From positions 1,178,001 through 1,242,000 of the forward strand of contig NC_052472.1 in the NCBI RefSeq assembly GCF_009730915.1: DNA of 64,000 bases, in the 5' to 3' direction. Positions 23,330-35,989 of this stretch are shown one piece after another. The stretch is from Dioscorea cayenensis subsp. rotundata (taxonomy: Eukaryota > Streptophyta > Magnoliopsida > Dioscoreales > Dioscoreaceae). The position numbers and the translations under genes were made by a program. The first letter of the stretch is position 1, and the number at the start of each line of letters is the position of its first letter. The notes beneath the pieces are model-generated. The model saw nothing but the letters and a program-made list of their open reading frames with translations, was not told the DNA's origin and searched no databases.

Positions 23330-26300
23330 TTTTGTGAGTATGTCTGCCTTCTATTCTTCTGATTTGCAATGCTTCAACACTATCGATCCATTTGCAACTA
23401 AACCTCGAATGAAATGAAAATGAATGTCAATATGTTTTGTTCTTCCATGATGTGTAGGGGTTTTAGCTATCTCAATAGCAGATCGGTTATCACACCAAAT
23501 CTCAACAACTTCATTGATCTTCATACCACAATCCTCCAGCACTCTCTTTAACCATACCCCTTGACAGGTTGTTGCAATAACAACATATATTCGGCCTCGT
23601 TTGTAGAGAGTGCAGTTACATCATATTTCTTAGAGCTCCATGAGATGGCTCCTGAACCAAGATAAAAAACCATGCCTGAAGTACTACATCTGTCTTCAAT
23701 TGAGCTTTCCCAATCGCTGTTACTAAAACCTCTCAATTTCCAATCTTCAACTTCAGTATACTTCATACCAAAATTACTTGTACTTGCTATATATCTCAAC
23801 AGATGTTTCGTAGCCCCAAGATGCATTCTGGTGGGCTTGCTAACAAATCTGGATAGTAAATTCACAGTAAAAGTTATATCTGGGCGAGTGTGTTAGATAC
23901 AAGAGTCTTCCTATCAAGCTTCTATAAACCTTTGGATCTGCAGTTATGGATTCATCATCGCTTTTTAATTTCTCACTGCTGTTCATGGGAGTACATACCA
24001 TCTTTCATTTATGCATCATAAACAATTTTAATGTCTCCTCTGCATACCTTCTCTGAGTAATGAATATTTCTCCTTCTGTCTATTTCACCTCCAAGCCTAA
24101 AAAGTAATTTAGCAGTCCTAAATTTGACATTTCAAAACAATCTTTCATCTCTAGTTTGAAAACATTTACCATTGCTTGTGATGAACTTAAATAGCTAGAT
24201 GATATGATATCATCCACATAAATACTCACCGGCAGTAAATTACCATATTCATCAGTTCATTTATCGAGAGTATGCTTATTCACACTTCTAATAAAGTCTT
24301 TACTCTGAAGATAGCCATCAATTTTAGAATACCAAGCTCTAAGAGCTTGTTTTAGGCCATACAGTGCCTTTTTTTAAGTATGAACACCTTGTTTTCTTCT
24401 TCCTCTTTCTCATAGCCAAGTGGTTGTTCAACATACACCTCCTCATATATTTCTCCATTCAAAAATGTGGATTTGATGCCAAACTGATACACTGGCCATC
24501 TTCTCTGCTCAGCAATGGCAAGGAGGAGTCGCACCGTCTCCATTCTAGCGACTGGTGCATAGATTTCATGGAAATTAATTCTAGCCTTTTGAGTATAACC
24601 CTTAGAAACTAAACGGGCTTTATGTCTTGAATCCTTCCATCTGAGAGATACTTCATCTTTTACACCCACTTTAACAACACAATTTTCTTGTTAGGTGGGA
24701 GTCTATCAATTCCCAGGTGCCATTTCGCTCAATAGCATTCAGTTCTTCTCTCATTGCTTCTCTCCACATCTCAAACTTAATTGCCTCTTCATATGTAGAT
24801 GGATCAGATACATTGAGAGCAAATGTGCAGCTCTCATTAATGTCCTTCAATAATCTGAGGTGATTCCTCACTTGAGTTAACATCGACATCAATACCTTCT
24901 CTATTGTCACTTTCAACCTGAGTTGTATCACCATCACTGAGTTGATTCACTGATGATGATCCCAAGCCCAGGTTGCTTTCATCTGTTGGACAGCATGTGT
25001 CCACGGGTGACTCTTCATATATAATCAGTGGTGTAGACTCGGTCTTGTGGCTACAATTCCAATCCCAACCTGCACCTTCATTAAAGGTTACATCTCTACT
25101 TATAACAACCTTAGAAGTAATGGGATTGAATAATCGGTATGCTTTAGAATACAAGCAATATCTGATGAATACACATCTTTTAGACTTAATTTTTATCTAG
25201 TTTCTGCAATTTATTCGAAGGAATTAGAGTGTATGCAATGCACCCGAATACTCTGAGATGACTCACCTTGGGTTTGCAACCATGCCAAGCTTCATAATGT
25301 GTCTTGTTCCTCAGAGCACTGGTAGGTGTGATATTGATAAGATGCGCAACTGTAGTTACAACTTCTCCCCAAAAACTATTTGGTAACCCTCTCTCCTTCA
25401 TCAAGGCTCTGGCCATGTTCATGACAGTCCGGTTCTTCCTCTCTGAAACTCCATTTTGCTGTGGCAAATATGGAGCTGTGAGTTGCCTGATGATTCCACA
25501 CTTCTTACAGAATGAATTGAACTCATTACTTGTGAATTCTCCTCCTCTATCCATGCGCAACACCTTGATCTTCAAACCAGACTGTGTCTCCACCATTCGC
25601 TTGAATATCTGGAATGGTTCATGTGCTTCTGATTTTTGTTTCAAACAATATATCCAGCACATGCGGCTGTAATCATCAACAAATAATCAATAGTACTTAT
25701 TGCCACCAAGAGAACTCATTTGCATAGATCCACATATGTCAGCATGGATCACTTGTAGATGAGTGCATGCATTTCCAGAGTTTTTAGATGGAAATGGTTT
25801 CCTGACTTGCATCTCCATCACACATGTTTCATAGTAGTGAAGCTTGCTGATATTAGGAAGTCCCAACACCATCTCATTGCTCTTCATGCTTCTTAGTGAT
25901 TCAAAATTTAGATGGCCCAACTGTAGATTCCACAGCCTTGTGTTCTCCTTCACATTCAGTGCTACATTGCCCTGTCCAACATCTGAAATATTAAGAGGGA
26001 ACATATTATTCCTAGTTTTGATTATACTTACCATTTTTTCTCCTGTCTTGTCATTACGAATCACACATTTATTCTCTATAAATATCACATTAACCAGATG
26101 CCAACAACTGACCAACACTCAACAAGTTATGTGCTAACCCCGAAACATATTGCACATCATGCAATAGTTTAGTTCTTCCCTCATATGCAGCAAGAGACAC
26201 CATTCCTCTTCCTTGAACCAATATCTCCTTGTCATCTCCCAATCTTATAGTAATCTTCTGAGTCTCATCAAGATCTTTGAACATTTCCCTGGCACCAGAC

Positions 26301-27295
26301 ATATGATTGGAGCATCCACTGTCCACCAACCACACTGATGTGGTTCTCTCTTCTTCTTCTTCACATTCAGCCATAAACAAGTTGCTCACTTCCTTCTCCT
26401 CAGCAACCAATGTAGTCACTTTCTCAGCATGTCTGTCCCTATACCAACAATCCACCTTCATATGACCAAATTTCTTACATAAATGGCATTGGACATTCCC
26501 TTAATTTGTAGCTTCTTTGCTCTCCTTGAAGTTGGCGATTGTCAATTGCTCTGCCTCTTCCTTTTCCATGAAATCTCTTACGAGAAAAACTTCTCCCACG
26601 ACCTCTAAAAGGAGCCCTCTCTCTATCTTTGACTCTCGATGCTTCACCCCTAACGTGAAATACTTTCTCTTCCTTATCAGCCTGATTATTGGCCTGTCTC
26701 AGTAGCCTTACTTCATTGGCTAGCAATGATCCACTCACATCATCCATGGTAAGCTTTGTGAGGTCTTTGGACTCTTCAATGGCGGTGACCACATGATTGA
26801 ACTTGCAAGTTCAATCATGGCATCTGGTATAGTGTCTCCCAAGGGTTTCAATTGAGTTTGCTAGCTCCAAGACCCATGTAATATAGTCTTGAATACCTTC
26901 ACTGTTTTTTATTCTAAGAGCTTCAAACGATTGTCTCTAAGTCTGAATTGAAGATTCACAACCACGATCTTAGGGTTGCCTTGGCACACCTTTTGTAATG
27001 CAGTCCATGCTTCATTCATTCGTAGTGTTTTGCTGAAGCTATCCGTTGTAGTAGTGGCCGAGTAAGAGCTTGTTGTATGAAGAACACCACCTTGGCATCT
27101 CTTTTCTTATTTTTTCCTTTACCTTTGCTTCCATCATCTTTCTCTGAGAACCTTTTTCTCAACTAAATCCAGCCCAAAGGTTCTATGACCTAAACACCGT
27201 CTTCATCATCAAGCTCCAAAGGTCATAGCCTTCTCCATCAAAGGCCGGTACAGGTGGCCTTGAAACTCCAGCTGGTGTGCTGCTGCCATTACTAG
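23330..27295 (-). pseudogene. Copia gag-pol polyprotein, interrupted
   Basis: On the minus strand, in order: gag start (about 27290, with a FDGEGYDLWS motif), basic gag C-terminus (26475-26792), zinc knuckle CHLCKKFGHMKVDC (about 26450-26500), protease with DSGCSNHMSG (26330), integrase HLNFESLR zinc-region remnant and catalytic D, D, E in HADICG, RMDRGGEF and SERKNRT (25186-26118), reverse transcriptase (about 24100-24940) with SIYVDD at 24205-24235, and RNase H (23351-23865) with STNEAEYM and CDNRSAIEIA. Frame changes and stops separate these blocks; for example a TGA interrupts the integrase before the LFVDDYSR stretch and a TAG lies in the gag start. Gag begins almost directly after the 5' LTR, with no recognisable tRNA primer-binding site. 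The element cannot make an intact polyprotein. Confidence 0.9.
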
Positions 27296-27572
27296 TGGGC
27301 AAAGTCCCTATACAAAAAATAGCTTTGAATCTTAACCTAGTACAAAAGATAACATATTTAAGACATTGTCAGTACAATGAAGATCACAACTCCATGCTTC
27401 CATTGGCTGTAATGGCGGTGAGGCAAACTCATGGTTTTTAAAGTTGAGTGGAGAATCTGCGAATTCATTGACTAGTTGAAAAGTCAACTGCTTCCAAAAC
27501 TCCTTCCATTTCAATTTCCTTCATTGTTGACCAGTCAACTCCACCTGAAATATTTTCAAGCAACTTGCAACA
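27296..27572 (-). repeat. 5' LTR of the Copia element
   Basis: Direct repeat of 22991-23257, with shared long stretches such as AATGAAGATCACAACTCCAT. It contains a short insertion relative to the 3' LTR around 27510. Its inner boundary is uncertain because gag-like coding sequence follows at once. Confidence 0.8.
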
Positions 27573-28608
27573 GTTTTTGTGATTAAAAGTTGGTTAAAGA
27601 CTATATATATATATATATTGGGAGTTATGTGAGGAGAACCAAAAAATTAAATGCTTGAATTATCTTAATGCTGGATTAAGAAATATTACTTCTTCAAAGA
27701 GAACTCCAAACTGGGAAAAGATCATGAAAAAAAGCATTGACACATGCATTATTCAAACTCATTACTCCACCAACGAAAATGTTAAGATGAAATTAGCTAA
27801 CTAGTGAAGTAGCTTTTATCCTTTGCCCAGTTTAAAAGGGATGAAGAAAAAAATGAGTGAGGAGGGAAGCACGGAGGGTTTAAAAATATCATGTTTAATT
27901 GGTTTGTTGATGAAAAGAAGTAAGGTAGAATTTGATGTATATAAGCTAATTTACCTTTTAATAGAAAATGGATTATGATTTTTAATATATTTTTATTTTT
28001 TTAATAATAATAATAATAATAATAATATATTATTATTATTATTATTATTATTATAAAAAACTAATACCATTCTCACTCATTTTTTATATATATTTTTTCA
28101 CATATTTTTGTTATTTTTAATTTTAAATTAATGTGTAAAAAAATTAAAATTAGTACGGTGAGTATTTGAATTAAAATCAATTTTTAAATTTTTAAAATAA
28201 TAAAATTAAATAAAACAAAAATTAAAAAGGTATAATTTTTCTCAAAACCTAATTCTGTCACAGGTTATCCTCCAAACGACTCAATTTGAAGGAATGGGAT
28301 ATGAGCACCCCTTCAGACTTATTCTTGCTCTCCCAACCAAATGCACATAAATCCTTTCCACTCCCCACTGGTTACCACTCTAAAAAACCCCAATCAAACA
28401 AAAGTTTTTTATTTCAAAATGCCAAAATAGACAAATCGTTGGATATGAATATATAATCACCAAACAAAAGATAGAAAATCATTAAACGATTACAATTAAA
28501 CACCAACAATTAATTAATACTGGTAATACATCATATAAAAGACCAAGTTTATTAAATTATTTTTATTAAATCATTATATATATATATATATAATGGTTAT
28601 TATTCACT
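27573..28608. other. Spacer downstream of Kunitz gene 3
   Basis: AT-rich, no gene seen. At about 28006-28052 an (AAT)n tract runs directly into (ATT)n, forming a long palindrome that could fold into a hairpin. Confidence 0.65.
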
Positions 28609-29205
28609 TCATGCCTTCTTAAACATGAAGGGAAATGCTCTCTCACTGCCTCTGCTCAAAGCCAACCAACGTTGATCTCCAACAACATCAATAGTCAAGT
28701 CCCCACAAACAGGCCTACAAACATCACACACACCTGGGCAAAACACAAGCTTGTAAACACCCATGTACTGCTCTATCTTGAACCAGTTGCTCAATGTATT
28801 TTTTCCCGGGTTCCCGGTAACTCCTCCCGTCGAAACATAGAACCATTTGGAGACTTCATCGGGACCGGTGAGCCTCCATACCGTCGACTGAATGCATATA
28901 GTCACAGCTGAAAATGCTATGTTTGTATCTTCTCCAATGTTAACAGTCTTTGCATTAGGGTTTGCAGGAGTGAAGATCACCGGGAAACCATCACCTCCTC
29001 CCCGGGGAGCTTGAGCTACACTGAGAGGGCATGAACCATTCCTGCTTGCCAGTGTGAGCCCTCCGGCCACATCAGTGATCCCTGGCACTATGTAGTACTC
29101 AATGCCGGGATTTAGCACATCGCCATTGGTGTCGAGGACGGAGATGGTGTCTGCTGTGGCTATGGTAATGATGGAAAGGATGATAGGGATGAAAAGGAGC
29201 TTCAT
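28609..29205 (-). CDS. Kunitz/miraculin-like protease inhibitor 3 (intact)
   Basis: Uninterrupted single-exon gene of 198 residues, normal for the family. Residues 1-18 form a signal peptide. Residues 23-39 (VLDTNGDVLNPGIEYYI) satisfy the soybean-trypsin-inhibitor Kunitz signature. Cysteines are at 59, 104, 156, 160, 163 and 167. The usual pairs would be 59-104 and 156 with one of 163/167; the extra pair fits the miraculin-like FCPxVCxxCxxxCG pattern. STVWRL is at 107-112 and NWFKIEQYM at 140-148. The loop where STI has its reactive Arg reads NPNAKTVN, so canonical trypsin inhibition is uncertain. Product: secreted or vacuolar beta-trefoil protein, role in defence or storage inferred from family. 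It is the only fully open member of the four-gene array. Confidence 0.95.
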   Translation of the reverse strand: MKLLFIPIILSIITIATADTISVLDTNGDVLNPGIEYYIVPGITDVAGGLTLASRNGSCPLSVAQAPRGGGDGFPVIFTPANPNAKTVNIGEDTNIAFSAVTICIQSTVWRLTGPDEVSKWFYVSTGGVTGNPGKNTLSNWFKIEQYMGVYKLVFCPGVCDVCRPVCGDLTIDVVGDQRWLALSRGSERAFPFMFKKA

Positions 29206-29262
29206 CTTTGTGGTTGATGGAATTAGGGTTTATGGAAGGTGGTAAGTTGATGAGGTTGGCAA

Positions 29263-29282
29263 GCTTGTATTTGTATATATTA
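29263..29282 (-). promoter_or_regulatory. TATA region of Kunitz gene 3
   Basis: ATATATACAAATAC on the minus strand, about 60-75 bp upstream of the start codon, in a flank (GATGAGGTTGG) shared with Kunitz genes 1 and 2. Confidence 0.5.
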
Positions 29283-29289
29283 TAGAGAT

Positions 29290-32190
29290 TAGAGAGAGTT
29301 GAATAGAGATTGTTGTTAATTTGGAGTTTTGTCAATTGATGTTTAGGTATAGTTTGAAGATGAGTTGTACTGTTTAGATATCTTCTTGTTTTAAATGTTA
29401 TCCAAACAAAGAAGTAAACAATTTGAATGGTATCTTGCACAAAGAAAACTTGGCTCTTGTTTGTTTGTGTGCATTTATTAATTATCTATGCATTAATTTT
29501 GGAGGTTAAATTTTGACTTTATTATTGGTTTAGATGGACTATATATCCGTTCTTATATTTGACTTTAATATTAGCTTAAATATTTTTTAAAATATTTTTA
29601 ATATAAATTTTATACTAAAGATGAAATTATTCTTAATTATCATGGTTACTGAGTCATAATACTTCTTGAAATATATGTTTTTAAATACATTTTTTGCTTA
29701 TGTGATTGTTGATATGAAATTTTGTTTTATGGGGATTTTTATATTTTTATAATCTTTAGTTTTGATGGTATAACAAATTCTTGGTGCTTAATTACATCTT
29801 TTCTAAAAAAATTATCAATTGTGACACTAACTTAGATAACATATGAAAAAATCATTTAAAAAGTGTGCACTTCAATACGTATCCTGGCTCAATAATTATA
29901 AAAATAATAACAAATACTTTTCTCTTAATAAGTGTACTATATTGGACGTTTTAGATATACACAACCAAAATAATTATTATCATGTAATATAAGTATCAAC
30001 TTGCGTAAACTATACATATTTGAAAAATTGTATCTAACTATATATATATATGTTATATTCCAAAGATATTATTTCTATTTTTTATACTTTAATTAAATAG
30101 AAAACATATATTTAAGATTTTATTAATTATACATATATTTTTTGTTAATGAAATGTGAAAATCTTTTTAAAAATTTTAAAGAGTTGATTTGCATAATTAG
30201 GCATTCATTATGAAGACATTGGTCTCTTTACAAGCCTATAGATCATTTGAAAGGATAATTGGATGTAAAATAAATCTTTCTATTTACTTGAATTATTTGC
30301 TAATCAATTAATTGCTTTCTTTTATAAGAATTATGTACAATCTAAGGGGAAAAAAGGTTAGGGTTGAAATTAACAAACTTAAATGTATATTTCTTCTATA
30401 TATCAATCGATATATAAAGGACATATAAATACACACACACACATATTCATGTCCTTAGTCATGAATCAAAGCAACTCTTTGAATTGGTACGTACCAAAAG
30501 GACTCCATTCAAAGTTTACAACCATAAAAGAGAAGAAAATTTCTACCAAGTGAAAGAATGAAGTGGATGAAGGAAAAAACCACTTTCTCACTACCATTGA
30601 ATGATTTTTTTCTTCATTTTTTATTAAAACTATATATGAAGCTTCCCAAACTTTGACAAGAGTATTAATAAAAAATGGAAACAAAAATATATTTTTAATA
30701 GTAATAAATACTGAAAATTTATAATCTCGAAAAGAGTTATATATAAACATACTATTAAACTTGTATATATAATTGTGGGATATTTGAACATTTGACATTA
30801 AGATAAATTATTAATATGACCTCCCAATTATATATTTTATTGACATGAATGATATTTTAACTACAGAAAAATGTAAATGTTTTAAATTTATTTTGTTCTA
30901 ACAAAACTCCCAAAAATTAGCTATTTTTATTCTCCAATTTTTTTCCACTTAATTATCTAGCGTCTCTCTTCTACATATGTACACACATATATATGGATAA
31001 TTGTATTCTTTTATTACATCATAAATAATTTAATTGCTTGAAAAAAAAGTGCTATATATATTATGAAAAAAAAGGGATAAAAAGCAAGCACTTTAAGAAA
31101 GAGTCAATTCAAAGTAAGGAACCATGTGCAGAAGCAAATTTCAATAAGAAATGGTTTGCTTTTCATGCCTAATTTTAACCAAACTTGCAACATGGAGAGC
31201 TTCGTTTTATTATTATGAAGTGTCATTAAATAATTGGTAGAGAGGGTTACGTGTGTGGGATAAAATTTGTTTTAATATTTTAACAAGTCTAGAAATTGAA
31301 TATAAATTGCTTGAGTACTTGTAAAATTTTATATTAATTTCGACTTACTCTTCCTAAGTACTATTTATGAAAAAAAAAGTTTAATTATAGAAAAAAAAAT
31401 GAACATGTAAAATACAAGTAAAAGTAATTTGATAGATCAAATTATTTTTATTATGAATTTAAAGGACTAAAAAGACTAATACATAAATTTAGAATGCTAC
31501 TATATATTTTCTAGTGTCATTTTTAAAAATAAAAGGATCATCATAAGGAACATTTAATCACCTTCGATGTAAAACACAAAAACAATAGCAAAATAGCAAA
31601 CAATCAGAATTCAAGCCATTTTATATATAATTCTTATCTAATTTTAATTAAAAAAAAAAACAATTTCTACCCAAGTAAAACTTTTCTCATATTTTTTTGA
31701 AATTAAAACCCTCTCTTTTTTATATATAACTAAAAAAATTCATTATTAACAAAATATAAAAAATGTCAATTTGGTACTTTCCATCTCCAAATTGGAAACA
31801 TATACGTTTTATTTGGTCTCTGAAGATAGCAAAAAAAAATTGTAATAGTAGACCCTAAATAGTAAAAACAACAAACAACAAGATAAACATTTTTTTTTTT
31901 CAATTTTGAAAACAAAAATCAATTCTCCAAATGATTTGCAGAACAAACTTTCACTTAAATCAGAGCTTGTGATGACAAAAAACTTTCACTTAAATCTTAA
32001 TGAATATGCCAATATTCATTCACAGCAATATATAAAACAAAGAATACACCTCTTATTAGCACAACTGAGAATGCATGTCTAAATAACTTCCCTTTATTTG
32101 ACAACATGTATAATATCTAACAACCATTTTATTCAATCAAATATAAACTTAATTATAAATTAACCCATGACACAACATCAACATATATCA
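29290..32190. other. Spacer between Kunitz genes 3 and 4
   Basis: AT-rich sequence without a recognisable gene, RNA or element. Minor A/T runs only. Confidence 0.65.
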
Positions 32191-32193
32191 ACA

Positions 32194-32784
32194 TCAAGCC
32201 TTTGTAAAAGCACAAGCAAATGGCTCATCAGTGATAGCAAGCCAAAGTCCCCCATCATCATCATTAACAATACCCAAATATCCACATGCAGGCTTGCATG
32301 TCTCACAAACAGTAGGACAATAAACAAGCTTGTAGAGACCATTCATGTACTCTTGTATATTAAACCAGTTGGCCAAAGTATCATTCCCAGGGTTCCCTAA
32401 AACTCCACCAATCTTCACGAATCGCTTTCCGGTGTCGGTATCAGAGACTAAAGTCCATACTGTCGATGAATTACATGTCGTCGGACCGGAGAAGGCAATG
32501 TTTATGCTTTCATTAAGGGGCAATAGTTGTGGAATTAGGGTTTACTGTAGTGAAGTTCACAGGTAGGCCATTTTTCTGTAGGGTGAATTACCTTCAGCCA
32601 CATTTTCAGCACATGAACTGTTTTTTGTTGTTTCCCTAAGGTGAGCCCTCCGGCATAGAGCGGTGGCACTCGGGAGGATGTAGTACTCTGTGTTAGGCTT
32701 TAGCTCATTGCCGTCGGTATCGAGGATCACCGCCTTTGTTGATAAGACAAAGGAAAGGATGAAAGTGAAGATGATGAGCTTCAT
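32194..32784 (-). pseudogene. Kunitz/miraculin-like protease inhibitor 4, several frameshifts
   Basis: Divergent Kunitz gene. ATG at 32782-32784 opens a signal peptide (MKLIIFTFILSFVLSTKA) and the signature VILDTDGNELKPNTEYYIL. The frame then slips near 32650 (the AGGLTL stretch is in another frame), again before NSSCAENVAE, and twice more before PLNESINIAF near 32520. From there one frame runs to the stop at 32194-32196 with STVWTL, LANWFNI, FCP-like YCPTVCETCKPACG and CAFTKA. It is the most different member in sequence and the most damaged. It could be a true pseudogene; base-call error is also possible because the C-terminal half is clean. Confidence 0.82.
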
Positions 32785-32789
32785 TGTTG

Positions 32790-34135
32790 GTAATGAAAAG
32801 TTGAAGATGATGGTATAGTAGAGCTTGATTAAGGGATGTTTATATATATATATATATATATATATGCATGTTAGTTTTTCAAAAGTTTGAGAGTCTAGAG
32901 CATTGACAAGTCTTAATTATTAGAGTTTTCAATTGATTTCTTTGACTTTGATGTTAGGTATGGTTGGTGATGAATTTAAATTTCTTTGTAGTTCATGTTA
33001 CGTACCAAGTCAAACAAGTTAATTATGTTTTTTTTATAATTATAAGCTCTTGAGTTGAGGGAAGGAAAAGTTTTCAATATAATCTTTGAAATTAGAGAAA
33101 TTAGGGTTAGGGTTTTCAAGGTGATATGAATGAAGTTTTTTATAATTATTTTCACTTTTTATAGCATTGAATTCTAGATCTTGAAGAAACTTTCATGTGT
33201 TTGTTTGAGCGTGTTTTTCTAATCTCTAGAAGGTTTTCATAATTATGGTTCTTATTATAAACTCTTGATTTGATTAAAAAAATTCAAAATAATCTTAAAA
33301 TTCAAGGTGATATGGTATTTAGGGTTAAATTTACATCCAAATAATTTTGTTAATATTTTCTATATTTATTTAGCCTATTATAAATATTTCTTTTTTTTTA
33401 TAAAATAAAATTCTAGACCCTAGCAAAACCTTTCCGTACGTGCTTATAAGAAAATATTAAAAATGCAAAAAAGAGAAAGTCAAAGTACTTCCTTCTAATT
33501 GAAATAAGTTATTTTTAAAGCCACATGCATTTATTGATTATTTGACAATGAAATAGAAAGAACATGGAATTAGTGTTCTAGTTTAAATTTTATTCTTTGG
33601 TCATTACTTTCATGTTCTCTTTCTTACTAAAAAAAACAAGCCAAGTTACCTACAAGTTATTCCTTCTTAAGAGTCTATTCAAAGAAATTAACAACCATAT
33701 AAAACCATGTGCCAAAGACAATCCATGATAACAACTTTGTGCATCCCTTCTTAATTTGTATTATATATTTTTATTATTAATTTTATATATATATATATAT
33801 ATTTGAGTTCGGTTAATTTAGTTTTAACTCAAGCCAAATTTTATATTGTAGAATTAATTTGAAATCGAGTTCAACCATATTAAGTTAACTTGTACTTGAA
33901 ATAATTCTTTTGTTTATTTTTGAAGAAATTTTTAGATTCTCTGCAATATATAATCATTAATATATATTATTAATTATTAGCTATATTGGTTATCACCCCT
34001 TTCCTTACAATAAAATTAAGTGATTAAGACACAATGCATTTTATTAATATAAAGTTAGTTGCATTAGGTACTAGCCAACAAAAATCGTACATGTAATGTG
34101 ATGTCCAAGTTTGGTTATTTAGAGATAGTTAATAA

Positions 34136-34224
<89 letters not shown>

Positions 34225-35985
34225 AACATTGTGAATAGATATAATGAAATTTACACTTTATCTATAATTAACTATTGTATGTGTGACAAATAAATAACAA
34301 TTAATCAAAATAATTAATGTTAATTAATTCACCAAAGAAGATGAGTCCTATACCACATATATGGACTTTATTTATATGTCATGAAACTTTAAATATCATT
34401 TTGAATATTAATTTCTCTTATCTCAACTGAGTAAAAGAGAACAAATTAAAGTAAGATTTACCACACCTATATATATTTGAATTTTTTTATCATTTAATAA
34501 TAATTGAAAAATAGCCAATGCGTTGGATCTATAAATTTCCTAAACACCTCCATTGGCATGTTATTCTGTATATTGGTTTACAAAACCTAAAATTAAATAG
34601 ATGAAAAGAAAAATAAATTTAAGTACAGTGATATATAAAAGAATTTTAATCCCAAATTCAAACCAATATTAGATTTCTATTAGCATAGTAGTAATCAACA
34701 CATATATCAAAGTTATCAACAAAGACTTAAACAGCTAATTTTTAATCATGAAGCTATTGAGAAAAGATCTAGTATTCAAACTAAAAAAATAGTTTTTTGC
34801 ACTATAATATAATTGAGGTGCAACTTTTTTTTAAATAAGAGTTTAAAGATTATAATTTTTTTTCCTAAACTTAACCAACAAGATATTAATAACTTTATAC
34901 TTTAAGCATATATTATTTTAACATCCTCTTAAACTATTGATTTGAGAATACGTAAGCATTAAGAATTTGCTTTAAAAAACTAAAAAATAGCCAAAATGTG
35001 AGGTTTTATGAACATATTAGCAAACCTCAAAGAAGATTTAACATGTGAATGAGCAATATATAGTACCTCGTAGATAATATTGGCACATAAAATAAAAATC
35101 AATTTAATTTCATATGTTTTGTTTGTTTATGAAAATCCGAATCATGTGCAATGGAGATAGTGCATTTATTATCACAATGAAGGGCACAGACATTGATTGT
35201 GGAAATCTAAAAACATTTAAAAGCCAATTAAGAAGCTAGATAATCTCCATTGTGTTAAACCACCATGGATCGCTACTCTGCTTTAATTAGTGGAGGATCC
35301 AGTAACAACTCCTTATTTGGTTTCTTGTTTTTCCAAGAGATTAAAGAAACTCCGAAATAAATACACCAATCAATAGTGAAATGACAATCTTTGATATGTT
35401 CAACTCAATTTGCATCATAAAAAAAAATTACATAAAATCAATGATAAAAGACAAAGGAAATAATATTAATTGGTAATTGCCAAAAATCTCTTAAAAAAAT
35501 TTTTTATACACGCTTGGCCCTCCTAAATTTGAGTATTCTCAAAATAATCTTTTTTTTCTGACAGCTTACCTTTCACTAACTTTGACATAAGTAGCTGTCA
35601 TTGACCAGAAGGACCCTCAGCTTTTTAACAGGAAACACATAATATTAAATAGGAATGTCAGATATTATATAACAAAAACAAATATTAAACGAAAAGATAA
35701 TATATTAAGTGAAAATTTATTTGTTTCCACTTAAACACGCAATGTTGAACAAAAACTATAATTATTAAGCTGGAAGTACATGTTGTAAGATAAAATAAAA
35801 TAACAGAGTGAGCTTCAATGACAAAAAATGAAGTGTACTAAAAAAAAAAAAGCGGAATTGTCCGAAAAATTCAAATGTTAGTTGGGAGACTATCTATTTA
35901 GAAAGTTTTGAAATTCTTAGGGAGCTAAATGTAATTTTTCCTAATAGTAATCCATGATAAGTGCCTTTCATATACTGAAAAAATC
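32790..35985. other. AT-rich spacer upstream of Kunitz gene 4
   Basis: (TA)n at 32845-32866 may serve as the TATA region of Kunitz gene 4. A long (ATT)n lies at 34137-34220. About 35475-35945 is bounded by imperfect inverted ends (CCCTCCTAAATTTG against CTCCCTAAGAATTT) and could be a decayed MITE. No gene is seen. Confidence 0.5.
34137..34220. repeat. (ATT)n microsatellite
   Basis: About 28 uninterrupted ATT/TTA units. Confidence 0.95.
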
Positions 35986-35989
35986 TGAA

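Larger units (their letters stand above)
22991..27572 (-). mobile_element. Copia (Ty1) LTR retrotransposon, minus strand, degenerate
   Basis: Two direct repeats of about 270 bp (22991-23257 and 27296-27572) bound an internal region reading gag - protease - integrase - reverse transcriptase - RNase H on the minus strand. That order defines Copia. The repeats start TG on the element strand, a purine tract (GGGAAGGA) sits just before the 3' LTR, and the LTRs differ at roughly one position in ten by eye, so the insertion is not recent. No convincing 5-bp target duplication was found. The element separates Kunitz genes 2 and 3. Confidence 0.9.

Noticed and set aside
24352-26137. Plus-strand open frames inside the Copia element
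   Set aside because: They are antisense to clearly recognisable minus-strand pol domains.
22976-27577. GTTTT as Copia target-site duplication
   Set aside because: It abuts the right LTR but lies nine bases away from the left one, so it is probably chance in A/T-rich flanks.
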